Origin: Streptomyces sp. NBC_01116
GTDB taxonomy: Bacteria > Actinomycetota > Actinomycetes > Streptomycetales > Streptomycetaceae
DNA: 64,000 nt
Assembly (NCBI RefSeq): GCF_041435495.1
Contig: NZ_CP108644.1
Coordinates: 806,001-870,000 of the forward strand
Direction: 5' to 3'
Both the position numbers and the translations under genes were made by a program. This document shows, one piece after another, positions 26,801 to 34,738 of the stretch; within the stretch, counting starts at the first letter, position 1, and every line of letters begins with the position of its first letter. Under the pieces are notes generated by a model. That model searched no databases. It was not told where the DNA came from and saw nothing but the letters and a program-made list of their open reading frames with translations.

Positions 26801-28803
26801 ACCGTCGCGGTGAGGAAGGCGTGGCCCGCCCCGGTGTCGTCCGGTGCGCCGAGCAGACAGACGGGCCTGATCCGCCGCCGCCTCCACAACCGGCTCCCGC
26901 GGGCGCGCATCGCCTCCAGCACCTCGGGCGGCAGCTCCGGTTCGCCGTCCGGGCGGGCCGGTCCCGCGGTTACGGAGCCGGGGCCCGGGGCGTCCGTTCC
27001 CGGCCCGAGCCGGCCCGCGGCGAGGTCGCGCACGATGCGCAGGAGCAGGTCGGCCAGCGGGACGCCCTCCGGGGGCAGGGTTCCCGTACCGGTGTGCGCC
27101 GCGATCCGGCAGAACGCCGCCACGGGGTCGTCCACGTCCACGTGGGCGCGCAGTACGGCCAGTTCCCGTTCCTCGGGGGCTCCGAGGTCGGCCTCGACGG
27201 CGTGCGGGAGGTTCCGGGGGTCGAGCCGGGCGAGCAGGTCCTGCCGCTGCCCCGGCTCGTGGGTGAGGTGCCACAGGAGTGCCAGCGCCCGGTCGCGTAC
27301 GGGGCGCAGTTCGGGTGCGACCGGGAGGCGTCGCGGCGAGTCCGGGTCCCCGGGCGGACCGTCCGCCGGGCCGTCGAGGCCGAACGCCCTGGCCAGCGCC
27401 GATCGCGTACGGTCCGCGCCGATGGCCTCCAGGGCGTCCAGCGCGGCGGACGGGGCCGTGGGAAGCAGGGCCAGCACCGCTTCCTCCGCGGCGGGCGGTC
27501 GCAGGACGCGGATCGCGGCGAGGAACGGGCGCGGGAAGGGCGCGTCCGGGAGGAGCCGGGCGACGGCCTCGCCGATGGGGACGTCGGCGGCCCCCTGCCG
27601 CGCCAGGGCGATGAGCAGTTCCAGGCGGCGTGGCCAGTCCGGGGCGGTGGGCGGGGCGTCGGTGAGGGCGTCGAACAGCGGGCGGCGGCAGGTGTAGAGG
27701 ACCGTGGCGACGTCCTCTGCCGGAAGTGTGTGGTCGGCCAGGGCCAGGGCGAGCAGCGGGCCGGCGTCCGGGGCGGCCGGGAAGTGGCCGCGCCGGTGCA
27801 GGGCGCGCAGACAGGTCAGCACGGGCCCGGCGAGCAGGAGCGGGTCCGTGGCGGCCAGGGCCACCAGGCGGCCGATGTCGGTGCGTTCCGCCCGTTCGCC
27901 CAGGAGTTCCACGGCCTGCCCGCGCAGGGCCGGGGACCCGGCCGGATCCTCCGCCGTGCTCCACAGCACCGCGTGGTGACCGTGCCGGGCCGTGGCGACG
28001 AGAGCGGCCGCCGCGAGCGCCGCCGCCGACTCGCCGGGGGCGGCGCGCCGGCCGTTCCGGGCCACGGCCCACCGGGTCAGCGGTGACGCGTCCACGGGAG
28101 TCACCGCCGCCCAGGGCTCGGCGAGTTCGCGCAGGACGTCGGACACGACGTCGGGGTCGGGCGAATCGAGCAGCCGCACCAGCCGGCCGCGTACGAACGA
28201 CGGGGCGAGCAGCCCGGCGTGCAGCCCGTCGCGGGCCAGCCGCAGCGCCTCGGTCCCGAGGACCGGGTCGCCGGTGTCGACGAGTTCGGCCACGAGCCGG
28301 TCGGGGCGGTGCGCCTCGGCGGCGGCGCTCTCGCGTACGGCCCGGTAGAGGAGTTCGCCCGCCGGTTCCGTGCGCAGGACGGTCGGGTCGCCGAGGAGCT
28401 CCGCCCGCAGCCAGGCGATCCGCACCCGGGCGGGCAGCGCGGCCGCACGCCAGTCGGGCAGCCGGTGCGACGGCTTCCGCGCCCCGAGCCGGGCGTGGAG
28501 GCCCGCGAGCTGGAGCGACTCCTCGGGCGACGTCCCGGGGCCGTCGGGCAGCAGGCGGGCCACCAGGGCGAGCGGCCCGGCCCCGGTCCCGGCCTCCCCC
28601 TCTTCCTCTCCCCCGGCGTCCGGATGGTCCGCGCGTTCGGCGAGGAGGGCGAGGCCGAGGTGCCGTATCCGGGGCGCGGGGTGCCGGACCATCCGGCCGA
28701 GGACGTCCGGCGGGCAGGTGCGGGCGTCGAGGCGCCGGGCGAGGAGAGGGGTGTCGGCGCGGTCGAGTGCGTCGATGATCGTTACGTCCGGCGGAGTGGT
28801 CAC
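23899..28803 (-). CDS. Very large HEAT-repeat protein
   Basis: Soluble 1634-residue protein made largely of alpha-helical repeats. Clear HEAT/PBS-lyase-type units are RDRDPHVRKHVIALLAHD and HPNTNIRKTAAATLLHAGAPAAVPHLLRAL (about residues 700-800), VRMAARTLARAAWEPALPDLVRLLDH and RPVVRRTARDALVGFGGAAVPVLRR (C-terminus). No catalytic motif, signal peptide or membrane helix is visible, and composition is Ala/Arg/Leu-rich throughout. It probably acts as a protein scaffold; function unknown. Start GTG 28803 is set by a TACGCT box at leaderless spacing. The frame is open far upstream, but that part lies antisense to other genes. Confidence 0.8.
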   Translation of the reverse strand: MTTPPDVTIIDALDRADTPLLARRLDARTCPPDVLGRMVRHPAPRIRHLGLALLAERADHPDAGGEEEGEAGTGAGPLALVARLLPDGPGTSPEESLQLAGLHARLGARKPSHRLPDWRAAALPARVRIAWLRAELLGDPTVLRTEPAGELLYRAVRESAAAEAHRPDRLVAELVDTGDPVLGTEALRLARDGLHAGLLAPSFVRGRLVRLLDSPDPDVVSDVLRELAEPWAAVTPVDASPLTRWAVARNGRRAAPGESAAALAAAALVATARHGHHAVLWSTAEDPAGSPALRGQAVELLGERAERTDIGRLVALAATDPLLLAGPVLTCLRALHRRGHFPAAPDAGPLLALALADHTLPAEDVATVLYTCRRPLFDALTDAPPTAPDWPRRLELLIALARQGAADVPIGEAVARLLPDAPFPRPFLAAIRVLRPPAAEEAVLALLPTAPSAALDALEAIGADRTRSALARAFGLDGPADGPPGDPDSPRRLPVAPELRPVRDRALALLWHLTHEPGQRQDLLARLDPRNLPHAVEADLGAPEERELAVLRAHVDVDDPVAAFCRIAAHTGTGTLPPEGVPLADLLLRIVRDLAAGRLGPGTDAPGPGSVTAGPARPDGEPELPPEVLEAMRARGSRLWRRRRIRPVCLLGAPDDTGAGHAFLTATVLGLLERPGLTGGERAVLLKALLQVPATPSTRARVHRLLRDRDPHVRKHVIALLAHDASGEDARVLSATLVPLTRDPNIRTVRAALLALGAARARWAGGAVAACLHHPNTNIRKTAAATLLHAGAPAAVPHLLRALGRDDNPGLRSALTRALRAVVGGAYAATLLAAAEAARDERTGRLLLRALDQEVTARAVLALDVGGSPVVPALLALVADGGVRLAAGSVADLAEPLARHGVPARPAAPGGPPEGADAEVAALLRSGWDPALALRVARRPAPPGLVADHERPAARALLARWLDLAGGTVEAGLRSRLLRCALRLCPGPWSADEVTLLARHTATVADAFDAATGGGGPAGSPATTVEAAAGWAGELIDVLHAVAPHLSAVQRFTVVEGLRALPPAGPDRPPRPGTAASALTLLRQLGAVLVRADLDRALAAAHRGADPWRAAPAVLREAFGVPEESAIADEPGSWREELTEAVRTPAALAEFRGREVAAGPGPRRATGTDGAGRSSAPPTSRELLSALVDAYPGAAPAVRGRLVDWMAELQPLDAPEWTIAETRAARTASGGPSRPVRADDLDQPRSAAQRTRLLAMLDAKKPDRRAAAARALLDWPEPEVARAVLRAYLRGRADVLPATAALDLLTHPEGPADAHAAAGGTRHPAVGELTARGVLPERALRFAARLPEDELLPLVPLIVGWWEHGSPAVHEAARATLHDVPADALAHHLAPRVEAGDLGLLDLLTGLRLLRTPRLTRAEHRLRTEGRDALADALVLVDGPLRTPGSEHEDAAALDALRTPFRSTTAAPADRSSLPELLDLARAGTPERAREALTRLVEEHAPEAGRDPHVHALVEELLSHPSAGVRLHAHRTSRALFDRDTHARLTTLLLSDPLPDVVRMAARTLARAAWEPALPDLVRLLDHARPVVRRTARDALVGFGGAAVPVLRRTAAHARPDRRPLYADVLAEISGAGV

Positions 28804-28809
28804 CGACGG

Positions 28810-28815
28810 AGCGTA
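28810..28815 (-). promoter_or_regulatory. -10 box TACGCT of the HEAT-repeat gene
   Basis: On the minus strand TACGCT is followed by six bases and the GTG at 28803, so the mRNA is probably leaderless. Confidence 0.45.
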
Positions 28816-28944
28816 GACGGCCGGTTCACTCGGTCGCCCGGGGTTTTCCGACGCCTGGTACCGCCCCGGCCCGTCCTGATCGATGATGTTGCCCTGGGCC
28901 ACCGCCCCGGCAGGAGCAACGGCCGTGGGGACGAAGGGGTTGTG

Positions 28945-30381
28945 ATGCGGGAACTGCCACCGGACCCGACGACGACGGACACGCGGAAGGCCCCCCGTGC
29001 GCAAGACCCGCGGGAGGCTCCCGGCACGGAGGACGCGCGGGAGGTGTCCCGAACGGGAGAGGACGCCCAGGTCGTCGTGGTGGGTGCGGGACCGGCCGGC
29101 TCCTCGGCCGCGTATCACCTGGCGCGGGCCGGAGTGGACGTGATCCTGCTGGAGAAGGCCCGCTTCCCCCGGGAGAAGGTGTGCGGCGACGGTCTCACCC
29201 CGCGCGCGGTCCACCAGCTCATCCGGATGGGCGTCGACATCACCGCGCCGGGCTGGACGCGGTCGCGCGGGATGCGCTGGGTGGCCGGGGAGCACCGGGT
29301 GCACATCGGCTGGCCCGCCCTGGGCCGCTTTCCGGACTTCGGGCTCTCCCGCAGCCGGCACGACTTCGACGACATCCTGGCCCGGCACGCGGTGGCGGCC
29401 GGGGCCCGGCTGTACAGCGGCTGGAAGGCGGAGCGCCCGCTGACGGACCGGGCGGGCCGGGTCACGGGGGTGGCCGCGTCCTCGGACTCCCCGGACGTCC
29501 CGGAGCCGGTCGACTTCCGCGCGCCGGTCGTCATCGCCGCCGACGGGGCGTCGGCCCGCCTCGCCCTGGCGCTGGGTCTGGAGCGCGACCCCCGGCGGCA
29601 GATCGCGACGGCCGCCCGGCGCTACTACCGCAGTCCCGAACGCTCCCGGGAGGAGTACCTGGAGCTGTGGGCCGACCTCCGCTTCCCGGACGACGGTCCC
29701 TATCTGCCCGGCTACGGCTGGATCTTCCCGATGGGCGACGGCCGGGTCAACGTGGGGCTCGGGGCGCTGCCGCACCGGCGGCACGGCAAGGCGGACCTGC
29801 GCGCCACTCTGGACCAGTGGCTGGCCCGGACACCGCAGGAGTGGGGGCTGCGCGAGGAGAACGCGGAGGGCCCGGTCCGCAGCGCCGCGCTGCCCCTCGG
29901 CTTCAACCGCCATCCGCTGTACGCGCGCGGGCTGCTGCTGGTCGGCGACTCCGGCGGGATGGTCAGCCCCTGGAACGGCGAGGGCATCGCCCAGGCGATG
30001 GAGGCGGGCGAGGTCGCCGCCGGGACCGCGGCCCTCGCCCTGGCCCACCCCCGGGGGCCCCGCCGCGAACAGGTGCTGCGCGGCTACCCGGTGGAGATGA
30101 ACCGTCGCTGGGGCCGCTACTACCGGCTCGGCAACACCGCCGCCGACCTGATCTTCAGCCGGTCGGGCTTCCAGCCGGTGCTCAACCGGTACGTCATGGG
30201 ATCGCCGTTCCTCCTCGACGCTCTGGCCCGGCTGCTCACCGACCTGACGGACAAGCCCTCGCGCGATGTGGTCGACCACGTCCTCAACACGGCGTTCCGC
30301 CTCGTTCCGGCCCCGTCCCTTCGTCCGGCCCTTCGTCCGGGCGCGGGACGCGGCGGGCGGCCCCGTCGACGTGCTCCTTGA
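28945..30381 (+). CDS. Geranylgeranyl-reductase family FAD oxidoreductase
   Basis: Flavoprotein of 478 aa. After a charged, repetitive 40-residue N-terminus comes the FAD loop VVVVGAGPAGSSAAYHLARAGVDVILLEK, then FPREKVCGDGLTPRAVHQL, the family signature PGYGWIFPMGDGRVNVGLG, and the second FAD motif GLLLVGDSGGMVSPWNGEGIAQAMEAG. These reduce isoprenoid double bonds, for example in menaquinone or lipid side chains; the true substrate is unknown. ATG 28945 is preferred over GTG 28942 by spacing to GAAGGGG. It is divergent from the HEAT-repeat gene across 141 bp. Confidence 0.87.
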   Translation: MRELPPDPTTTDTRKAPRAQDPREAPGTEDAREVSRTGEDAQVVVVGAGPAGSSAAYHLARAGVDVILLEKARFPREKVCGDGLTPRAVHQLIRMGVDITAPGWTRSRGMRWVAGEHRVHIGWPALGRFPDFGLSRSRHDFDDILARHAVAAGARLYSGWKAERPLTDRAGRVTGVAASSDSPDVPEPVDFRAPVVIAADGASARLALALGLERDPRRQIATAARRYYRSPERSREEYLELWADLRFPDDGPYLPGYGWIFPMGDGRVNVGLGALPHRRHGKADLRATLDQWLARTPQEWGLREENAEGPVRSAALPLGFNRHPLYARGLLLVGDSGGMVSPWNGEGIAQAMEAGEVAAGTAALALAHPRGPRREQVLRGYPVEMNRRWGRYYRLGNTAADLIFSRSGFQPVLNRYVMGSPFLLDALARLLTDLTDKPSRDVVDHVLNTAFRLVPAPSLRPALRPGAGRGGRPRRRAP

Positions 30382-30531
30382 TCGGTTCGAGTTCGTCGGG
30401 GCGGGCCTGCCCGCGCAGACCGTCAACGATGGCGTGGCCGCCCGGTACGCCTCGGACGGCCCGGATCCCGCCGTCGTGTCGGGCGTAGGGTCCGAGGACC
30501 GGATTCCGGGGAACCGAGGGAAGAGGACGGC

Positions 30532-31674
30532 ATGGGCGTCACCGCTCGCGAGCTCAACCGCTCCACGCTCGCCCGGCAGTTGCTGCTGCGACGCGAGCCG
30601 CTGGATGCCGCCGAGGGGGTGCGGCGCGTGGTGGCGCTCCAGGCCCAGCAGCCGGCCTCGCCCTACATCGCACTGTGGAACCGGCTCGCGGACTTCGATC
30701 CGGCCGGGCTGGACGCCGCGTTCTCGGATCACTCCGTCGTCAAGGCGACGCTGATGCGGCTCACGCTCCACGCCGTGCACGCCGAGGACCATCCGGCCTT
30801 CCGGGAGGCCATGCATCCGGTGGTGCGGGCTTCCCGGCTGGGTCCCCGCTTCACCCGCTCCGGGCTGAGCGCCGAGGACGCCGACGCGCTCGTCCCCCGG
30901 CTGCTGGAGTTCGCGGAGCGGTCCCGGACCACCGCCGAGTGCGAGGCGTGGCTGGGCGAGCGGCTGGGCGCCCCGCCGGGTCCGGGCGCCTGGTGGGGGC
31001 TGCGGCAGTACACGCCGCTGCTCCACGCGCCCACCGCGCCGCCCTGGTCGTTCGGTCACCGGCCCTCGTTCATCGCGCCGCGGACGGGCCCTCCCCGGAC
31101 GGATCCGGAGGCGTCGGCCGCTTCGCTGCGGACGCTCGTCGTGCGCTATCTCTCGGGATTCGGGCCCGCGTCGGTCGCGGACGTGGCGCAGTTCGCGATG
31201 GTCCGGCGGACCGCGGCGCGGGCGGCGCTCGCGGATCCGGCCGGGGGGCTGGACCGGCTGGAGGGGCCGGAGGGCGAGGAGCTGTTCGACCTGCCGGGTG
31301 CTCCGCGGCCGGACGCGACGACGCCCGCGCCGCCCCGGCTGATGGCGATGTGGGACAGCGTTCTGCTGGCGTACGCGGATCGCGGCCGGGTCCTTCCACC
31401 CGCGTACCGCAGGGTCGTGATCCGTGCGAACGGCGACGTGCTGCCGACGCTGCTGGTCGACGGATACGTGGCGGGGGTGTGGCGGCCGGTCGCCGGAGGT
31501 GTCGAGGCGACAGCGTTCCATCCGCTGCCCGAGGAGGTCTGGGAAGGGCTCGCCGTCGAGGCCCGGTCGCTGGTGGGGTTCCTGGCCGACCGGGAACCGG
31601 AGGTGTACCGGCGCTACGGCCACTGGTGGGGCCGTCTCCCGAGCGCCACCGTGCGGCTGCTGCCCGGCGGCTGA
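30532..31674 (+). CDS. Winged-helix protein of the AlkZ-like DNA glycosylase family (HTH_42)
   Basis: Protein of 380 aa related to AlkZ/YcaQ-type glycosylases that unhook alkylated bases or interstrand crosslinks. The N-terminal segment RRVVALQAQQPASPYIALWNRL holds Q-A-Q, the catalytic Q-hydrophobic-Q motif reported for AlkZ-like enzymes, as opposed to Q-x-D in the YcaQ/AlkX branch. Further conserved blocks are LMRLTLHAVHAED, RYLSGFGPASVADVAQF, the tandem winged-helix region, and LLVDGYVAGVWRP. Many members are only annotated as winged-helix DNA-binding proteins. ATG 30532 has GAGGGAAGAGG upstream. Confidence 0.75.
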   Translation: MGVTARELNRSTLARQLLLRREPLDAAEGVRRVVALQAQQPASPYIALWNRLADFDPAGLDAAFSDHSVVKATLMRLTLHAVHAEDHPAFREAMHPVVRASRLGPRFTRSGLSAEDADALVPRLLEFAERSRTTAECEAWLGERLGAPPGPGAWWGLRQYTPLLHAPTAPPWSFGHRPSFIAPRTGPPRTDPEASAASLRTLVVRYLSGFGPASVADVAQFAMVRRTAARAALADPAGGLDRLEGPEGEELFDLPGAPRPDATTPAPPRLMAMWDSVLLAYADRGRVLPPAYRRVVIRANGDVLPTLLVDGYVAGVWRPVAGGVEATAFHPLPEEVWEGLAVEARSLVGFLADREPEVYRRYGHWWGRLPSATVRLLPGG

Positions 31675-31710
31675 GGCGGGTGCCCGATCCCCGGTTCCGC
31701 GAACGTATGC

Positions 31711-31726
31711 TCTACAGGCCTGTAGA
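31711..31726. promoter_or_regulatory. BlaI-type operator 1, upstream of the TatA-like gene
   Basis: TCTACAGGCCTGTAGA is a perfect 16-bp palindrome with the core CTACA-N4-TGTAG, the TACA/TGTA half-sites of the BlaI/MecI family. It ends 69 bp before the TatA-like ATG. The blaI gene is 4.3 kb away in this window. Confidence 0.7.
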
Positions 31727-31795
31727 TTACGTCTGCCGCCCCGTCAGGGATCCGGCTGACTCCACGTCCGCTCCGCCCCAGAGAAAGCAGCGACG

Positions 31796-32005
31796 ATGTT
31801 CGGGATCGGCGAACTCACCATCCTCCTCCTGGTGATCGTGGCGGTGCTGGCCGTGAAGAGGCTGCCCGATCTCATGCGGTCGGCCGGAAAGGCCGCGCGC
31901 ATCCTCAAGAGCGAGAAGCGGGCGCTCAAGGACGAGGACGGCGACCGGACCCAGCCGTCCCCCCGCGTCATCCGCGGGGAGACGACCGGGCGGGACACCC
32001 CCTGA
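31796..32005 (+). CDS. TatA/TatE-like twin-arginine translocase protein, 69 aa
   Basis: Small membrane protein with one N-terminal helix (FGIGELTILLLVIVAVLAV), a short hinge and the amphipathic helix KRLPDLMRSAGKAARILKSEKRAL, the TatA layout. The normally conserved Phe-Gly before the amphipathic helix reads Leu-Ala, and the acidic tail is short. It is not near tatC, so it is probably an extra, specialised copy. A BlaI-type operator sits in its promoter region, linking it to envelope stress. It is convergent with the CNNM/CBS gene, 16 bp apart. Confidence 0.8.
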   Translation: MFGIGELTILLLVIVAVLAVKRLPDLMRSAGKAARILKSEKRALKDEDGDRTQPSPRVIRGETTGRDTP

Positions 32006-32021
32006 CCGAGCGGGGCGCCCC

Positions 32022-33056
32022 CTAGAGGACGCGCTCGGGGGGTGTCGGCGGGTGCAGCAGCCGGGCGAGCAGATCGTCCAGGCTGACCAGTCCGGTGATC
32101 CCGCCCTCCCCGTCGCGGACGACGGCGATCGTGGACCGCCGCTCGCGCAACTGCTCCACCGCGTGTGCGGCGGTGGCGTCCGGGGCCAGTTCCGGGACGG
32201 GACGGGCCAGGTCACGGGCGAGGACGTCCCGTCCTCCGGCACGGGCCACGAGGGCGTCCCGGGCGTGCACCGATCCGAGGACCTCCGCCCCGTCCCGCAC
32301 CAGCAGGCGGGTGCGGTCGGCGTCGGCGGCGGTGGCCAGGATCCGGTCGAGTCCGGCGTCCGCCGGGACCGTCACGATCCGCTCCACCGGGATCCGGAGC
32401 GCGGAGACCGGAGTCGCCGGTTCGGTCAGCGACCGGGTCATCAGTCCGGAGTCGCCCTTGCTGATCAGCCCGAGGCGCTCGGACTCCTCGATCAGGTGGG
32501 TGAGCTGGTCGCGGTTGTGCACCGAGGTGAGTTCGTCGCGCGGGGTGACCCGGCACAGCCGCACGAGGGAGTTGCTGACGGCGTTCAGCAGCCGGATCAG
32601 CGGGCGTACGGCGCCCACCACGGCGCGGAAGGCCGGGCTCAGCAGCATCGCGGAGCGCTCCGGGTGGGCGATGGCCCAGGACTTCGGGGCCATCTCGCCG
32701 ACCACCATGTGCAGGAAGACCACGACGATCATCGCCAGCGCGAAGGCGACGCCGTAGCTGAGTGCCGCGGGCAGTCCGAGCCGCTCCAGCAGCGGGTCCA
32801 GCTCGTGGGAGATCGCGGGCTTGGACACGGAGCCCAGGCCCAGGGTGCAGATGGTGATGCCGAGCTGGGCTCCCGCGAGCATCAGCGACAGCTCGCGCAT
32901 CCCGGCGAGCGCGGCCTTGGCCCCGCGCTGCCCCCGCGCGGCGGCCTGTTCCATGCGGTGCCGCTTGGAGGCGACCAGGGCGAATTCGGCGGCGACGAAG
33001 AATCCGCTGCCGATCAGGAGGAGGACCGTCACGAAGAGCGCCATGGGGAAGCTCAT
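32022..33056 (-). CDS. CNNM/DUF21-CBS membrane protein (hemolysin C/CorC-like), second of pair
   Basis: Membrane protein of 344 aa. The DUF21/CNNM domain covers residues 1-190 with about four helices (LFVTVLLLIGSGFFVAAEFALVASKRHRMEQAA, MLAGAQLGITICTLGLGSVSKPAI, ALAMIVVVFLHMVVGEMAPKSWAIAHP), and two CBS repeats follow (IPVERIVTVPADAGLDRILATA; LVSLDDLLARLL). The CorC/HlyC tail domain is missing. Members transport or sense divalent metals such as magnesium. The ATG overlaps the upstream gene's stop by 4 nt, so the two paralogues are coupled and may form a heterodimer. Confidence 0.87.
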   Translation of the reverse strand: MSFPMALFVTVLLLIGSGFFVAAEFALVASKRHRMEQAAARGQRGAKAALAGMRELSLMLAGAQLGITICTLGLGSVSKPAISHELDPLLERLGLPAALSYGVAFALAMIVVVFLHMVVGEMAPKSWAIAHPERSAMLLSPAFRAVVGAVRPLIRLLNAVSNSLVRLCRVTPRDELTSVHNRDQLTHLIEESERLGLISKGDSGLMTRSLTEPATPVSALRIPVERIVTVPADAGLDRILATAADADRTRLLVRDGAEVLGSVHARDALVARAGGRDVLARDLARPVPELAPDATAAHAVEQLRERRSTIAVVRDGEGGITGLVSLDDLLARLLHPPTPPERVL

Positions 33057-34411
33057 GCCTGCGGCTCCTGTCCGGTGGGTCCGACACGTCCGGCCGGTCC
33101 GGTGGGTTCGGTCGGTCCGGTGGGTTCCATGCGGACGTACTCGGCGACGTGCCGGTCGAGGGTGCGCACCTCGATGCGGGCCGCTCCGACGGCGAGCCGG
33201 TCGCCCACGGTGGGGAAGCGTCCGAGCCGGTCGATGATCAGCCCGGCCAGGGTGTCGTAGTCGTCGCTCTCCTGGGGCAGTTCGACGCCGGTGGCCTCCT
33301 CGATCTCGTCGAGGCGGCGGCCCGCGTCCACGATCCAGCCGGAGCCGTCGGCGACCGCGAGTTCGACGACCGTGTCGGACTCGTCGGCGATGTCCCCGAC
33401 GAGTTCCTCGGCGATGTCCTCGTACGTGACGATCCCGGCCAGGCCGCCGTGCTCGTCCAGGACGACGGCGAACTCGTCGTCGCGCTCCCGCATCTGCGCG
33501 ACCGCCGCCGGGAGCCTGAGGAGCTCCGGCAGCAGGAGGGGGCGGCGGGCCAGCGAGCCCACGGTGGTGCGCCCGACATCGGCCGCGGGCAGCCGCATCA
33601 GCTCCCGCACGCCCAAAACCCCGGCGGGGTCGTCCGGGTGGTCCCCGAGCACCGGGTAGTTGGAGTGCCCGTGCCGGGCGATCAGCTCGACGGCCTCGGT
33701 GGCGAGGGCGTCCCGGCGGACGAACGCCACGTCGGCGCGCGGCACCATCACCTCGCCCAGGTTCCGCTCGGAGAACTCCAGCGCGTGGTCCATGAGTTCG
33801 GCCGTGGCGGCCGGGAGTTCACCCTGCTCGCGGGATTCTCCGACGAGGTGGCCCAGCTCCTCCAGGGTCGCGCCGTGGTGGAGCTCCTCGACCGGTTCGA
33901 TGCCGATGCGGCGCAGCAGCCTGTTGGCGACGCCGTCGAAGACGCGGACCACGGGGCCGACGATCCGCAGGTAGATCAGGGTGGAGGAGGCGAGGGACTT
34001 GGCCATGCTCTCGGGCACGGCCAGGGCGAGGTTCTTGGGGGCGAGTTCGCCGAGAACCATCTGGATGACGGTCGCCACCACGAACGACAGCACCACGGAG
34101 ATGCCCGAGACCAGTCCGTCGGAGAGGCTCGTACCGCTCAGGGCGGGCCGCAGGAGGGCGGAGACCGACGGTTCCGCGAGGAAGCCGACGACGAGCCCCG
34201 TGACGGTGATGCCGAGCTGCGCGCCGGACAGCATGAAGGAGAGCCGCTCCAGCACCTTCACGGCGCGCGCGGCCCGCTTGTCCCCGGCGGCGGCCTCCCG
34301 GCCGAGGGTCAGCCGGTCGGCGGAGACGTACGCGAACTCCTGGGCCACGAAGTAGCCGGTCCCGGCGGTGAGGACGAACACGGCCAGCAGGCCGAGCAGG
34401 GCGGAGGTCAT
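33053..34411 (-). CDS. CNNM/DUF21-CBS-CorC membrane protein, first of pair
   Basis: Full-length member of 452 aa. The CNNM domain contains YFVAQEFAYVSADRLTLGREAAAGDKRAARAVKVLERL, SGAQLGITVTGLVVGFLAEPSV and IQMVLGELAPKNLALAVPE; the CBS pair begins at NLGEVMVPRADVAFVRRDA and includes FAVVLDEHGGLAGIVTYEDIAEELVGDI; a CorC/HlyC domain follows. The C-terminus is a short PTGP-type repeat encoded by imperfect 14-bp repeats. ATG 34411 starts close to the 327-bp intergenic region that carries BlaI-type operator 2. Confidence 0.88.
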   Translation of the reverse strand: MTSALLGLLAVFVLTAGTGYFVAQEFAYVSADRLTLGREAAAGDKRAARAVKVLERLSFMLSGAQLGITVTGLVVGFLAEPSVSALLRPALSGTSLSDGLVSGISVVLSFVVATVIQMVLGELAPKNLALAVPESMAKSLASSTLIYLRIVGPVVRVFDGVANRLLRRIGIEPVEELHHGATLEELGHLVGESREQGELPAATAELMDHALEFSERNLGEVMVPRADVAFVRRDALATEAVELIARHGHSNYPVLGDHPDDPAGVLGVRELMRLPAADVGRTTVGSLARRPLLLPELLRLPAAVAQMRERDDEFAVVLDEHGGLAGIVTYEDIAEELVGDIADESDTVVELAVADGSGWIVDAGRRLDEIEEATGVELPQESDDYDTLAGLIIDRLGRFPTVGDRLAVGAARIEVRTLDRHVAEYVRMEPTGPTEPTGPAGRVGPTGQEPQA

Positions 34412-34659
34412 CGGTCACCCGCCCGGCACGGGAGGCGGCGGGCGGCCCTGCCCGGGGCCGCGGGTCGGTGACTGTGGGGGTCGGGCCCTGAGGGGCCCGG
34501 ACTGGCGGACAACGCGTGGCTCCTGTCCGGCTGGATTCTCCAGCCATGGGTTCGAGTGGGACGCACTCCGGCGGGAGGTGGGCGCCCGGGCATGATTCTG
34601 CATGCCGGGCGGGTGGAGAACCGCCGTCGACGGGGCCCGCGTTCCGCGGCTGATGAACT

Positions 34660-34673
34660 CTACAACCCTGTAG
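34660..34673. promoter_or_regulatory. BlaI-type operator 2, in the 34412-34738 gap
   Basis: CTACA-ACCC-TGTAG matches the core of the other two sites. It lies 249 bp upstream of the CNNM pair on the minus strand and just past the M56 stop. I see no gene in this 327-bp gap; the operator is the only feature I can support there. Confidence 0.6.
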
Positions 34674-34738
34674 TGAAGGAGAGCGGGCGAAGGCCGAAGG
34701 GCGACGGGCGCGGCTTCCGCGGGGCGCTCGGCCGCGGG

